A DNA stretch of 64,000 bases, from contig CM036162.1 of assembly GCA_020631735.1 (NCBI GenBank), positions 95,893,666 through 95,957,665 of the forward strand, read 5' to 3'. The translations under genes and the position numbers were made by a program. How positions within the stretch are numbered: the stretch's first letter is position 1; each line of letters begins with the position of its first letter. Shown here one piece after another: positions 22,036-34,566 of this stretch. This DNA comes from Saccharum officinarum (lineage: Eukaryota > Streptophyta > Magnoliopsida > Poales > Poaceae). The notes under the pieces were generated by a model. It had not been told where the DNA came from. It ran no database searches and worked only from the letters and a program-made list of their open reading frames with translations.

Positions 22036-24126
22036 ATGGCTCAATTAAGCTTGCACATCAACAACGCCAAGAAGGCACCTCTTTTTGATGGGACAAATTA
22101 TGCATATTGGAAGGTTAAGATGACCGCACACCTAAAGTCAATCAATAGAGAAGTGTAGAAGGTCACCGAAACAAAATTTGAGGTTGCTAATCCGGAAGCA
22201 CCTACACCGGTGGAAGAAAAGAAGCTCCAATGCAATGATATTGCCATTAGTGCTCTTCATGAGGCATTAGATGACAAGACATTTGAGCAAGTAAAGAACA
22301 TAGAGATTGCTCATGATGCTTGGGCCAAGCTAGAAGAAACATTTGAGGGCACCGAAGGCACAAAGACCGCTAAAGCATATATCTTGCAAGAAAAATTTTC
22401 AAGCTTCAAGATGCAAGATAATGAAAGTGTACCGGAGATGTTTCATAGGTTGCAAGTCATTGTCAATGAGCTCAAGGCACTTGGTGAGGAGGTCAAGGAC
22501 AACCAATTCTCTATGAAGTTCTTGAGAAGCTTACCCAAGAGGTTTGATACATTGATCACCGTGCTAGTGAGGACTACATTGAAGGATTCAACTCCTCAAC
22601 AAATATTTCAAGAAGTGATGACCGATGATTCTTATAGAGAAGATGATGAGAAGGATGAATTGGTCAAGAAGAAGAAGAAGGAAAATGAGAAGAAGGATGA
22701 TGAGAAGAAGAAGAGTGTGGCATTCAAAGCCACCACATCCAAGGGTAAATCCAAGATTGAATCATCAAGTGATGAAGACTCAAGCTCTTGTGATAGTGAT
22801 GACATTGATGAGAAGATGGCTCTCTTTGTCAAACAATTTGGTAAATTCATGAAGAAGAAGGGCTTTCGAGCAAGAAGGAGGAAGAACTCTTCCAAGAAGA
22901 ATGAGTATACCATGAGATGCTTTAGATGCCATAGCAAGGACCATCTCATTGCAAAGTGTCCTTATGATAGTGATGATGATGATGCTATCAAGAAGGAGAG
23001 GAAGAAGCAAAAGAAGAAGCAAGAAAAGAAAGAGAGCTCTTATAAGAAGAAGAATGATTCTCATGTTGCTACATGGGATAGTGATGACTCCTCAAGTGAT
23101 GATGAGGATGACTATAAGAGCAAGAAGAAGGGACATGCTAGCATTGCCATCCAAGAGAAGGTCTCCCTCTTCGACACTCCATCATGCTTCATGGCTAAGG
23201 CCGCTAAGGTATCATCCGATGATGAGAGTGATCATGATAATGCTAGTGATAGTGATAGTGATGAAGAAGAATTCACTAAAGATGAACTAATCACTATGCT
23301 AGAAGATTGCACTCAACATTTTAAAGAATCTAGAAAGGAGTGCAAGTGCTTGCTTAAAGAAAAGAAAAACCTTATGCAAGAACTTGATGAGCTTAGGGCA
23401 TCTTATGAGAGTCTAAAGGAAGACCATAAGAAGCTTCAAAAGTCTCACACTAAGCTTGAAGAAGCTCATTCCTCTCTAGTTGAAAAATGTGAAAACATGC
23501 CAATTAATGTTGAGAAAGCTAAAACTTGCAACATAGGCATATCTTGTGATATAATTGATGAATCTTGTCATAAGCCTATTATGGTTGCTCCCACTAACCC
23601 TTCATGTAGCGCATCTACATCATCCTCATCTAGTGGTGATGGTTTCACTTGTGACTCCACACTTATAGTTGAGAATGAAAATCTCAAGAAGGAGGTAAAA
23701 GAGCTCAATCACACCTTAGCTAAGGCTTATGGTGGTGAGGACCGCTTGCTTATGTGCTTGGGTAGCCAAAGAGCTTCTCTCTACAAAGAGGGATTGGGCT
23801 ATAACCCCAAGAAAGGCAAGGCTGCTTTTGCTCCTCACAAGACTCGTTTTGTGAAGAACAATGGTAGCTATTGCAAAAGTTGCAAGCAAGTTGGTCACAA
23901 AGAGCAACATTGCATGAACAAGAAATCCAATGCTAAAGTATCCTCAATTAAGTTTGATTCTTTCTATATACTTACCAAGGGTACAAATGGTGTTCATGCT
24001 AAGTTCATTGGTGCTCCATGGATGGGCTCAAAGAAGAAAGCCATTTGGGTACCAAAGAGCTTGGTCACTAACCTTGGAGGACCCAAACAAGTTTGGGTAC
24101 CTAAAAGAATTGATCTTGTCTTGTAG
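22036..24126 (+). CDS. gag: Copia-2 Gag (one premature stop)
   Basis: Begins ATGGCTCAATTAAGCTTGC, with the conserved gag start (PLFDGTNYAYWKVKM at residues 15-29). Codon 41 is TAG (22156-22158) in R-E-V-stop-K-V, where related proteins have Trp, so a TGG to TAG change is likely. The rest (22159-24123) is open. Zinc knuckle 1 is CX2CX4HX4C at residues 295-308 (22918-22959). A Lys/Glu/Asp-rich and coiled-coil-like stretch follows at about 309-480, and a second knuckle CKSCKQVGHKEQHC lies at 613-626. It ends at TAG 24124-24126 in the same frame as pol. Gag forms the virus-like particle and packages RNA; the TAG at codon 41 probably disables this copy unless a downstream ATG is used. Confidence 0.88.
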
Positions 24127-27100
24127 GTCAATTACAAAGCCGGAGGAAGGCATTGGGTGCTTGATAGTGGGTGCACTCAACATATGACCGGGGATTCTTG
24201 TATGTTCAAATCAATTGATACAAGTCAAAATGGTGGTTTTGATGCTATCACTTTCGGCAACAACAAGAAAGGCAAAGTCAAGAGGCTTGGTAAAATTGCT
24301 ATCTCAAATGACATGAGCATATCTAATGTGTTGCTAGTTGAGAGCTTGGATTTCAATCTTTTATCCGTGGCACAACTTTGTGATCTTGGCTTCAAGTGCA
24401 TATTTGGTAGTGATGATGTTGAAGTCATTAGTGTTGATGGATCAAATTTGATATTCAAAGGATTTAGACATGGTAGCTTGTACTTGGTTGACTTCAATGA
24501 TAGTGAGACACAATTGACATCATGCTTGCTTAGCAAATCTAGTATGGGATGGTTGTGGCATAGAAGGCTTGGTCATGTTGGAATGAAACAATTGAACAAA
24601 CTTTTGAGGCATGACTTAGTTAGAGGCTTGAAGGATGTCACTTTTGAGAAGGATAAACCTTGTAGCGCTTGTCAAGCCGGCAAACAAGTTAGAAATACAC
24701 ATCCTAGTAAGAGTGAAATGAGCATATCAAAGGCATTTGAGCTATTGCACATGGACTTGTTTGGGCCAACAACATACACTAGTATTGGAGGCAACAAGTA
24801 TGGTTTCGTGGTAGTGGATGACTACACTAGATACACTTGGGTGTTCTTTCTTTATGACAAGAGTGATGTTTATGATCTATTCAAGTCTTTTGTCAAGAGA
24901 GTGCAAAATGAGTTTGAGACTACCATCAAGAAGATTAGAAGTGACAATGGTAGTGAGTTCAAGAACACAAGAATTGAAGATTTGTGTGATGATTTTGGTA
25001 TTGGACATCAATTCTCACCAACATACACTCCTCAATCCAATGGTGTAGTTGAAAGGAAAAATAGAACTTTGATTGACATGGCTAGATCAATGCTTAGTGA
25101 ATACAATGTGAGTCATTCATTTTGGAGTGAAGCTATCAACACGGCTTGCTATTGTAGCAACCGTCTTTATTGCCATGGGAAGCTTGGGAAGACACCATAT
25201 GAGCTATTGAATGGAAGAAAGCCCAACATTGCATACTTTAGAGTGTTTGGTTACAAATGCTATATTCTCAAGAAAGGCACTAGATTGAGCAAGTTTGAAA
25301 AGAAATGTGATGAAGGGTTCTTACTTGGTTATTCTACCACAAGCAAAGCATATAGAGTTTGGAATCTCACAAATGGCACCTTGGAAGAAGTTCATGATGT
25401 TGAGTTTGATGAAACCCAAGGGTCTCAAAATGAAGCTCAAAACCTTGATGATGTGAGAGGAGATCAATTGTCTAATGCAATGAAGAACATGGACATTGGT
25501 GACATAAGGCCAAGGCAAGTTGATGATGATGATATTCATGTGATCAACCAAAGTGTACACATTGATACAAATCAAGCAAGCTCTAGTGGTACTCATGATG
25601 AAGCTCAAGATCAAGGTCAAGCTAGTGGAAGCAATCAACTCCCAATACTCCAACCTACTAGTATTGCAAGAGATCATCCATTGGACCAAATCATTGGTGG
25701 AATTCAAAGTGGTGTTCAAACTAGATCAAGGCTAGCATCCTTTTGTGAGCATTACTCATTTGTGTCACTTGAAGAACCTAAGAAAATAGAAGATGCTTTG
25801 AAGGATTCCGATTGGGTAAATGCCATGCATGAAGAACTAAACAACTTCACTAGAAATCAAGTTTGGGAACTTGTTGAAAGGCCGAAGAACTATAATGTGA
25901 TTGGTACTAAGTGGGTCTTTAGAAACAAGCAAGATCAAGATGGCATGGTTGTGAGGAACAAAGCAAGATTAGTAGCACAAGGATACACTCAAGTTGATGG
26001 TCTTGACTTTGGAGAAACATATGCACCGGTTGCAAGATTGGAGGCTATTAGAATCTTATTAGCATATGCTTGTGCACACAACATCAAGCTTTATTAAATG
26101 GATGTCAAGAGTGCATTTCTCAATGGCTACATAAATGAAGAAGTTTATGTTGAGCAACCTCCCGGTTTTGAAAATGACAAGAAGCCCAACCATGTTTACA
26201 AGCTCAAGAAGGCATTATATGGTTTGAAGCAAGCACCTAGAGCATGGTATGAGAGATTGAGAGATTTTCTCCTCTCTAAAGGGTTCAAGATGGGAAAGGT
26301 TGACACCACTCTCTTCACCAAGAAGCTTGGAAATGACTTATTTGTGTTGCAAATCTATGTGGATGACATTATCTTTGGATCAACCAATCAAGACTTTTGT
26401 GAAGAGTTTGGAAATATGATGGCTAATGAGTTTGAGATGTCTATGATTGGAGAGCTTAGTTACTTCCTTGGACTTCAAATCAAGCAAATGAAGAATGGCA
26501 CTTTTGTAAGTCAAGGCAAGTACATCAAGGACATGATCAAGAAGTTTGGATTGCAAGATGCTAAGCAAATGAGTACACCAATGGGCACTAATGATCAATT
26601 GGGTATTGATGATAGTGGAAATATGGTAGATCAAAAGTTATACCGGTCTAATATTGGAAGTTTGCTATATGTCACCGCTTCTAGGCCGGATGTGATGTTT
26701 AGTGTGTGTAAGTGTGCAAGATATCAAGCTTCACCTAGAGAAAGTCACTTGAAAGCAACCAAGAGGATATTGAGATATCTAAAGGGCACTCATGATGTTG
26801 GACTATGGTATCCCAAGGGATCTAATTTTGAGTTGATTGGATATTCAGATTCCGACTATGGTGGTTGCAAGATTGATAGAATGAGCACAAGTGGCACTTG
26901 TCAATTGCTTGGGAGGTCTCTTGTTTCATGGTCATCAAAGAAACAAAACAGTGTTGCACTATCTACCGCCGAGGCCGAATATATTAGTGCCGGTAGTTGT
27001 TGTGCACAATTGCTTTGGATGAAGGCAACTTTGAGTGACTTTGGAATTAAATTCAAGAATGTGCCTTTGTTTTGTGACAATGAAAGTGCAATCAAGATGA

Positions 27101-27309
27101 CTAAAAATCTGGTTCAACATTCAAGAACCAAGCACATTGATATAAGGCATCATTTCATAAGAGACCATCAACAAAAGGGTGATATTAGCATTGAAAGCAT
27201 TGGCACTGAAGATCAACTAGCCGATATCTTTACAAAGCCACTTGATGAGAAGAGATTTTACAAGTTAAAGAATGAATTGAACATACTTGACTTCTCCAAC
27301 TTGAAATGA
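24127..27309 (+). CDS. pol: Copia-2 Pol: protease-integrase-RT-RNase H (one internal stop)
   Basis: Same frame as gag after a TAG. Protease catalytic D-S-G is at 24163-24171 (LDSGCTQHM). The integrase zinc finger has H at 24559 and 24574 and C at 24661 and 24670. Catalytic D, D, E are at 24754, 24943 and 25051 (HMDLFGP, RSDNGSEF, NGVVERKN). The RT YVDD is at 26356-26367. RNase H acidic residues are at 26848 (D in YSDSDYGG), 26971 (E in STAEAEY) and 27076 (D in FCDNES). One lesion, TAA at 26095-26097, replaces the CAA seen in Copia-1 (L-Y-Q-M-D-V-K). No frameshift. It ends at TGA 27307-27309. The copia order PR-INT-RT-RH is complete. Confidence 0.93.
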
Positions 27310-28396
27310 GTGCAACCCCACATTCTTATATGACATGCCTCTCCTCCGACATAGCAAGGTAAAGTTGTTTGGCATATCATCCATACTTTGCTAAGGACAT
27401 GTTTAGAACATATAGACATATTTGCATAACAAATAGGCTCATTCATGAAAATCAAATGAGTTTATTGTATATATGGTACCACTATTGCTTCCATGTTTGA
27501 TTGATCTAGTGGTAGCATATGACATGTTTGTGGGCTTGCGAACCTAGTGTTGAATCTAGAAAATGAGCTCATGATGTGTAATTTAACATGGTCAAGATAA
27601 CCCTTATACGTTATGAGGTGTGAAAAAGCTTGTCCTTGGATCAAACCGAATTACATATTCTAGGCAAGTGATCTAGATTGAACCATAATTTGGACTCCCT
27701 CATATTGATTGACTTAACTCTCACTAAAATTGGCACCTTTTTGGTGATTGTTGACAAAGGGGGAGAGAAAAGTCACAAAGATATTGCAAAGAGGGACAAA
27801 GATATAATAAGGGGAAGTGAAAAGTCACAGGGGAGACAAAAATACAAAGTTAAGTTACAAAGGAGGAGAAAGGGTCTAATTAAAAGTGAGCACACAAGTA
27901 GGGGAAGCAAGCTCATGAATTATTTGTTGCATTTGTATGAGCACTAACATGATGATGTGTTGCATTGCAAATTTAATTTCGATATTCATGATTGAATGAT
28001 GTTTGCTAGAAATAGAACTTGAATGATGATTTGTTGAGAGTAGCTTTACAAGCGGTATCTAGACACCTTTGCTTATAATGTTGATCTCACGGGGTATTTT
28101 AGTGTTTGTGATCTTTACAAGTGATGTATTACAAGTGGTGTCTAGCTACATCGATGCTAAGGGTGGTATATAAAGGCAACTCCGATTGGTATCACGCTTC
28201 AAAGGTCCATTCTATATACCTTAGCATCAATTTGATAGTAGTAACTCTCCCAAAATTCAAATCCATACATATGTGCACAATTGAACCAAACTCATGGAAG
28301 CACATATGTAGGGGGAGCTAATACTATCGAAATTGAAAATTGATTTCATTTCATATCTTTGTGATGGTTGTCATCAATTACCAAAAAGGGGGAGAT
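27310..28396 (+). other. Copia-2 post-pol spacer and PPT
   Basis: No convincing ORF. Contains purine tracts ACAAAGGGGGAGAG (near 27757), AATAAGGGGAAG and ACAGGGGAGAC, and the terminal CCAAAAAGGGGGAGAT (28381-28396) that abuts the 3' LTR and is the functional PPT candidate. The spacer is conserved with Copia-1. Confidence 0.8.
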
Positions 28397-30407
28397 TGAA
28401 AGCCCAAGTTTGGTTTTGGTAATTAATGACACCAAGTTGCTAATGCCATGTGTTAAGTGTTTTGAGTTAGGCATAAGCAACACATGTGATGAAGGTGTAT
28501 GTGGCAAGGAGTGGTGGCCACAAGATCACAAAGAGATGGTGCATGGACATGAAATAATGATCATGGTGGAGATGCACATAAAAGGAAGGACATGATGATC
28601 AAGTGAAAGAGAAGGATCTAAGAGCACAAGGCAAAGGTATAACCATAGGGTTTTCCTTTTGCCGGTCTAAGATGAGTAGAGAAGTGATTGACCGGGTTTA
28701 GGATACATAGCCGACTATCAAGAGGGGCAATCACGGTTAGCTCGGGAATCAAGTGCCACTAGATCATTGTCTTGAGCATATGCATTAGGATCTAGTAAAA
28801 GAGCTAACATAACGCCTTGGAAAATGATTGTGAAATGCTAACACACATGCACATGGTGGTGTACACTTGGTGGTGTTAGCACATTTACGAAGGCGGTGGA
28901 GTTTAAGCGGTAGAGAGGGGTTTGGGTTCCTCTCTCCCTCCCGCCGAGCTTGCGAGGCGGGATTCGGCGCTTTTTGGAGAAGTGAAACGCCTATTTTCTA
29001 CTGCGCCGAAAGTCAGAAAAGAAACGGAGGCGAAAGGAGGTCACTGCGTTGACCGGACGCTGCACCGGACGCGGTCACGGTTTGACCGGACGCGTCCGGT
29101 CAGTTCTTCGTGGCGCGAGCGCTAGGGTTTGTGACCGGACGCTGGTCTGGCCTGACCAGCGCGTCCGGTCAGTTCAACTGGGCGTAAAAGAAAAGCGCGC
29201 GACCGGCGCGTCCGGTCCTTCACGGGACCGGAGCGTCCGGTCAAGCGTCCAGAGAGGCCGAGCGTAGCGTAGCGCCGATCAGACGCGGGGCGCGTCCGAT
29301 CACGTGCGATCGGACGCGTCTGGTCGCAGCTGGAGCTTACTGGAACGCGACCGGACGCTAGCACTGTCGCGTCCGGTCACTCGGTTGAGCGCGTCCGGTC
29401 AGGGCAACGGCTAGTTCTGACGCGCACTGTTCACGGTTGTCGTGTAGTGACCACCCTGACCGGAGCGTCCGGTCAGCGCGTTTTTTGCTGCGTCGTCTGT
29501 AACGGCTAGCTGCGTACCCCTTCGTTATAAATAGACATTGGCCGGGGTTTGAGGGTATCTCTTGCATACTTTGAGACCTAGAGACATACTTTGAGCTAGA
29601 GAACAACCCCTCCACTCATCTCTTTGCATAGTTGCACATCTTGAGTGAGATTGAGTGAGATTCAAGTGCATTGCTTGAGAGTTGCATTCTAGAGGCACTT
29701 GATCTTCGAGTTGCTGCGGATTTCTTGTTACTCTTCCGTGTTTCCCGACACGGTAGACGGCTTGGAGCAGCGGAGGTGATTGAGCTCGCAATTGGAGATT
29801 GTTGGAGCCTTCACCAAGTGTTGTAAGGGGTTCTTGATCCTTCCCCGCGGGAGTTCGCAAATTGAATACTCTAGTGGAGCTCGTGGCTTGGAGGATCCCC
29901 ATCTTGTGTGCGGTTGTGCGGCGCCCGCCGAGGGCTCGACTCTTGATAGTCGATTAGCTCGCGAACCGACAAGTGGGTGCATCGCCACAACGAGGAGTAG
30001 CTTGCCGGGAAGCAAGTGAACCTCGGTAAAAATTCTTGTGTCATCTCTTTGTCGAGGATTTATCTTGTGGTTGATCATTGTGATTGATTCTTCGAGTGCA
30101 TTGCTTCTCTACATCGTTGGTATAAGAATCAAGTCACTTGCTCTTTACTTTCTTGTACTAGTTCTAGTGTAGTTTGCTTAGTGTAGCTTTTATCACATAG
30201 GAGTAAGTAGCTTAGTGACTTAGCCTTGTTGGTGTGTATTAGAGATCATAGCCTTGCTTCACTAGAATCATATAGGTGGCTTGCATAGTGTAGTTGAGCT
30301 AGTGCTAGATTTAGCTTAGCCATCTTTTATACTAACGTGGTTGTTTAGTGAAGCTTGTAGATTTTTAATAGGCTATTCACCCCCCCTCTAGCCATTCAGA
30401 CCTTACA
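28397..30407 (+). mobile_element. Copia-2 3' LTR
   Basis: 2011 bp, nearly identical to 19965-21974. It includes the palindrome array (about 29048-29480) and TATAAATA at 29526-29533. All substitutions relative to the 5' LTR that I could see are transitions. Confidence 0.95.
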
Positions 30408-32125
30408 GCCGCGCTCTGCCTCCCTGCTAGTCCCATTTCACCCAGTAGCAGCAGCTCAGTGTAGCCGTAGCCCCACAGCACCGCTCGTCGAAGCAGAGAG
30501 CGCCGCCGCGCCATTCTGGTCGTGGAACTCCACTTCTCCGCCCTTTCTCTTCGCCTTCGCCTCCGCTCGCGCTCGCTTCAACTCGACCGTGCCTCCGGTG
30601 TACCCTTTCGGCAAGGTGAGAAGGCCAAATCGGCCAGACTCCTTCGCACCGCCATGGCCGAGCTCGCCGGAGCTCGCGCCCTCGCAATGCGACCCGCTCC
30701 GTCTCCTCTTTTCCCCTTTGCTCTAGTGCTTCGGCTTCGCCTTGGCACCGCAAGGCTTACGCGCCCCTCGCCAGGCCTTGCCGCGGCCGCGAACGCCGGT
30801 GAGGCTGCCATGCACCGCCGTTGCCCACCATGCGCACCGGCGTGCTCACTCTGGTGAGCCACTTGGCCAAGCCATAGCACTAGTTAGTGCACCTCGGCAT
30901 CCCGAGCACGCTGGTGCTCAACGTGCCGCCGGAGGGCTCGCCGCCAGTGAATTCCGGTCGGCGGAGCTCCTCCCCTGCCTCTATGCCATTGGCCAGTGGG
31001 ACCTTAGGGACTAGCGGCAGTGACTGGAGCCAGATCTGGGTGCACAGAGTCGGGTGCACCCAGCGTTTTGAAGGCTGGTTTTTAAAAGGGGATTTAAGAA
31101 ATGTTTTTTTCAGAAAATGTTATAAATGCTTCAAAATTCATATCTTGGTCAAAATAGCTCCAAATTTGATGAAACCAATTTTGTTAGACTTCTTGTGACT
31201 AGATCTAGCTGTTAAAAATGTTGCATGTCATTTTTATGGTACTTTTCTGTATAGCTTTATTTAATTGTTATAAATGCTGTTATCTTTAGAAATGTGTAAT
31301 AAATCATATATGTCACAGAAAAATATGGTTCCAATTTCGTTGCTCTGCTCATGTGTTGTACTTTCTATAAAAAAATATATGACATGCATGTTCTGTGAAA
31401 AAATATGGACAAGTAATTTAGATGTATTTATTTGCTATTTCTTATAAAATTGCTAGAGCAAAAAATATGAATAATACATGTAGCTGAAACTTTTTGTACA
31501 GTGATTGTATACTATATAGATCATGGGAAACATACTAAATCTATTGTTTGATACCTTTCATAGTACAAAGTATTTTCAGGTGTATTTATGCCAAGCTTTT
31601 TGCCATTTTTGTGTAGACTGTTATACTTATCCAAATGTAATGAAAATTTTATGGTAGGCTACTTATTGCATGAGGAAGCTACTATAATTTTCTCATAATT
31701 TTCTGAACACCAAAACTATATGGTGTTGTTGTAGCCTTAGTTTAAATTGAAATAAAATAATCTTCTTTATGTATGACTAGTTTAATTTGTTAGCTTTGGT
31801 GTATCTTTGAAGCATCTTGACTTGCTGGTATGACTTGACATGTTAGGGTAGTTATTGTGGTGTTAGTATAGTAGTACCCGTGTTGTGGCTATATGGTTGT
31901 TAGCGGTATATGATGGTAATTACTAGTAGAAGAGAATGCAGTAGATGACATATACTTATGGTACATATTCTTAGATGATGTTGACCACTTGGTAGAAGAG
32001 TTTAACACCTACTCTGTCAAATAAAGTTAAACATGTTCATCTACATTACATGCAATCATGATCATCATATGCCATCTCATCTGATGCACCAATTGCATAA
32101 TCACTTATACAAATGCATCATACAA

Positions 32126-32275
32126 GATCGCATGAGGAAGTGCAAGTAGCGGTTCAAGAGGAACAGGCCGAGGCCGACCCATAGAAAATCCAGGCACAGG
32201 AGGTGCCCGAGGCCGAGGAGCAAGGAGAGGATCTGCCCGAGTGCGTGGACCACCAACCTAGTTCCTTCAAAAGAG
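32126..32275 (+). other. LTR-borne exon X in solo LTR A (cryptic gene)
   Basis: A 150-nt acidic reading frame (Q/E-rich, ...ECVDHQPSSFKR) ending at AG|GCAAGC (GC donor at 32276). One in-frame TAG is present. The upstream acceptor is mutated (CATACAA instead of CATACAG in B). It is aligned with B by ECxDHxPSSFxRGKPR. Phase at the donor is 1, matching exon Y at 33362. Confidence 0.45.
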
Positions 32276-33361
32276 GCAAGCCTCGGAGCATTATAAGTCT
32301 CCTACTTTATAAAAGCAATTAATTATATAAGTTCTATATATATTGTTGTATTAAGATGTAGGAGTTGAGTGAAACCATTGATGTATTTATTATATACTTA
32401 TTATCTTGTTATATCTGTATACCCTGATAAGTCTAGAACCGCGTTAAATGCTTAGCCCTGCTTAGACCGGTAGCAGTCGGTGATTTTCTGTCACCGGCAA
32501 CTATAGGTGGTTACTGGAATACTTTAGCTATGAAATAAATGATATCCTGAAAATAATCAAGTATTGATGGATAAAAGAAGACCGGGCGGAGCAAGTAGTG
32601 GGCAACCAGACAGGGTTCTGAGGTGCTTGTAGTTTCCGCCTGTGTTGGTTAAGGATCGATCGTTGCTCGTCCCTCTTGTTATGTTGAACGCATGCCTCAT
32701 ATTTAGCTAGCCGAATAAAGTACATTTCGACCACGAAGCTAATGGCACTATTTAGGTCGAGATCTACATGGGTGCGCGTATTGATGCTGATGGGGGTATG
32801 ATAGGGGCGCGAAGAGTGAGCCCAAGGGCAGGCGTGGCTTGATTCCTGGTAGTTAGGCGGCCCCTAGGTATTGTGGCTCCAGTTTATCCCGCGATGTTTA
32901 TCGGAATAGTGTCATTGGTGACCTGTAGCTCACTTGATCGATGAGTGTGGTTTGTGTGAGGAATAAATCACCAGCTGGTTAGGAATCGATTCGAATCGCA
33001 ATCGCTCCTGGATAGTGAGCACTTGACTCGAGCTACGGCATCATAGTAATGATGATGGAACACGGATGGTTATATGGATGATGTTAGAAATGCTAAACCT
33101 GAGGTGGTAACTTGATGTTAATGGTTAATCAAGTGATTGTTATAACATAGGTGCTTACCTAGAGTGACAGGTTATAATAAAGATGATGCTAATACTTAAA
33201 TTGGTTTAGTTATGATAACTTATGTTTTTCGCAAATGAGTTAGCTAGCCACTAAAAGAAAGCCTTGCATACACCTTGGTATCACTTTATTTCCAGTTAAG
33301 GCTGGTAAGCCTAGCTGTGTACATTCTCGTACTCAGGGCTTTGTTCCCATTGTTGTTGCAG

Positions 33362-33423
33362 ATGGCCAGATGTACTATGGATATTGCATCAGCTGTCTGT
33401 ATCTCGCAATGGGCGACAACTAG
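33362..33423 (+). other. LTR-borne exon Y in solo LTR A
   Basis: After TTGTTGCAG (intron would be 32276-33361, 1086 nt) the frame reads (D)GQMYYGYCISCLYLAMGDN then TAG at 33421. Against B, 10 of 20 codons differ only synonymously and 4 are non-synonymous, a coding-like pattern. Function is unknown. Confidence 0.45.
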
Positions 33424-33506
33424 GACCAAGGGCATGGTTGCTCCGTACGTCTTACTTGATGCTTTTGTTGGACATGACTATCAGCTAGCACTGTAATTCA
33501 AACAAA

Positions 33507-33525
33507 GTGTGTGTGTGTGTGTGTG
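33507..33525 (+). repeat. (GT)n microsatellite
   Basis: 19 bp of GT dinucleotides inside solo LTR A; the equivalent site in B is GTGAGTGTGTGTGG, so it expanded in A. Confidence 0.9.
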
Positions 33526-33805
33526 AAGTCTCAAAACTATTTGCTTTCGTTACTTTATTATGAACTTGGTTTGTAATAACTTTATGTTTTAAACTCCGAT
33601 GTATCCCAAGAAGGTGCGAACTTTATGTAATCTATGACTGTGGCTGCTAAACTTGTACGATCTTGGTTTATATGTTGGTTAGTTTGAAATTCTTCGTGGT
33701 TTCACGAACTACCGGGTTATACGGGCTTAAGTTTGCTAAATTATCTGCTCCGGCGGTGGTTTTCTTACTTAATTTCGAATAATTGGTCGGTTCTATTAGA
33801 ACAAA

Positions 33806-34566
33806 CCTCCTAGGACTGCCACAAGCGTAGTAAGCTCACCAGACGATGCTCTGGTCGGCTAGGAGCCATGCTCCAAGAGTAACAAACACAACTGTCTGGC
33901 CAAAACATGAACCAAATGCTTTTAAACTTTGGGATTCAGTGGATCTCCTCTCTAATCGAGTTTTGGAGCCTTTTATCTCAAGTTTTGATGGTGAAATGAC
34001 AAGGAATGCTTAGGAGGTTGAAGAGCACCAATGGAGGAGAGATAGATGAGCACTTGCAGCTGTTCTGTCGAACCGAGCCATTGGGGAAGAAGAGAGAGCC
34101 GTTGTGGAGGACATGAAAAGATATAAATACCCCTTGCCTTCCAACGGTCACTTAAGTGCGGCAGTGTCGCACTAAGTGTGGCAGTGCCGGGGTGCGGCAC
34201 TGCCTCTCTCCAGGTGTGACATTGCCGCACCCACCAAGATAGAAAAAGATAGGAAAGGTTGAGCTAACTGTCTTGGCAGAGGTGTGAGGATGTTTTGAGT
34301 AGATTTGAGCACTTGGTCGTACAATTTTAACCAAATGTTGTGTCCTCCTTGATAGTATAGCTTTTCTATACTCAAATTCCAAACAAAAAGGAATTTAAAC
34401 CTTCTTTGAGCGTGTTGCCATCCATAAAAGTAATTAGGGGCTCCTCCTTTCCATATAACATCCTCTTAAACGAATTCCCTGCTTGTCATTTAAGTAAAGC
34501 TCATTAGTCCTCTAATTAGGTGATCATCAACACCAAAGCCCACAATAGGGCTTGATTGCACTTACA
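33806..34566 (-). mobile_element. Copia-3 3' LTR, proximal part
   Basis: On the minus strand it starts TGTAAGTGCAATCAAGCC at 34566, directly after the PPT AAAAGGAGGGAGAT (34567-34580). It carries several GTGCGGCACTGCC-type palindromes at 34155-34240. It rejoins 19310-18837 after removal of solo LTR A. Confidence 0.78.

Larger units (their letters stand above)
19965..30407 (+). mobile_element. Copia-2: near-complete young Ty1/copia element (SIRE/Maximus-like), TSD GCCGC
   Basis: Total 10,443 bp: 5' LTR 19965-21974, PBS, gag, pol, post-pol spacer, PPT, and 3' LTR 28397-30407. TSD GCCGC lies at 19960-19964 and 30408-30412, within the GC-rich block of solo LTR A. The LTRs differ by about 16 transitions and one 1-bp indel by my reading (about 0.8%), which at 1.3e-8 substitutions per site per year would be roughly 0.3 million years. 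gag and pol are in one frame with three stop codons, one of which (gag/pol TAG) appears to be a family feature. Confidence 0.95.
19311..33800 (+). mobile_element. Solo LTR A (giant-LTR family), interrupted by Copia-2
   Basis: Starts TGTAACAACC and ends GGTCGGTTCTATTAGA. TSD ACAAA lies at 19306-19310 and 33801-33805. Without Copia-2 it is about 4.04 kb. It has no LTR pair, no PBS and no pol, hence solo LTR; the alternative is a non-autonomous element with these termini. It is similar along its length to B (50675-54870). It has a GC-rich block (19800-19964 plus 30408-31030) and AT-rich spacers, and carries the conserved exon pair described separately. A Del/Tekay-type gypsy origin is a guess from LTR size. 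Confidence 0.8.

Noticed and set aside
19311..33800. Solo LTR A as a complete LTR element with its own terminal LTRs
   Set aside because: The first few hundred bases do not recur at the 3' end, and no PBS or PPT could be found, so solo LTR is the simpler reading.
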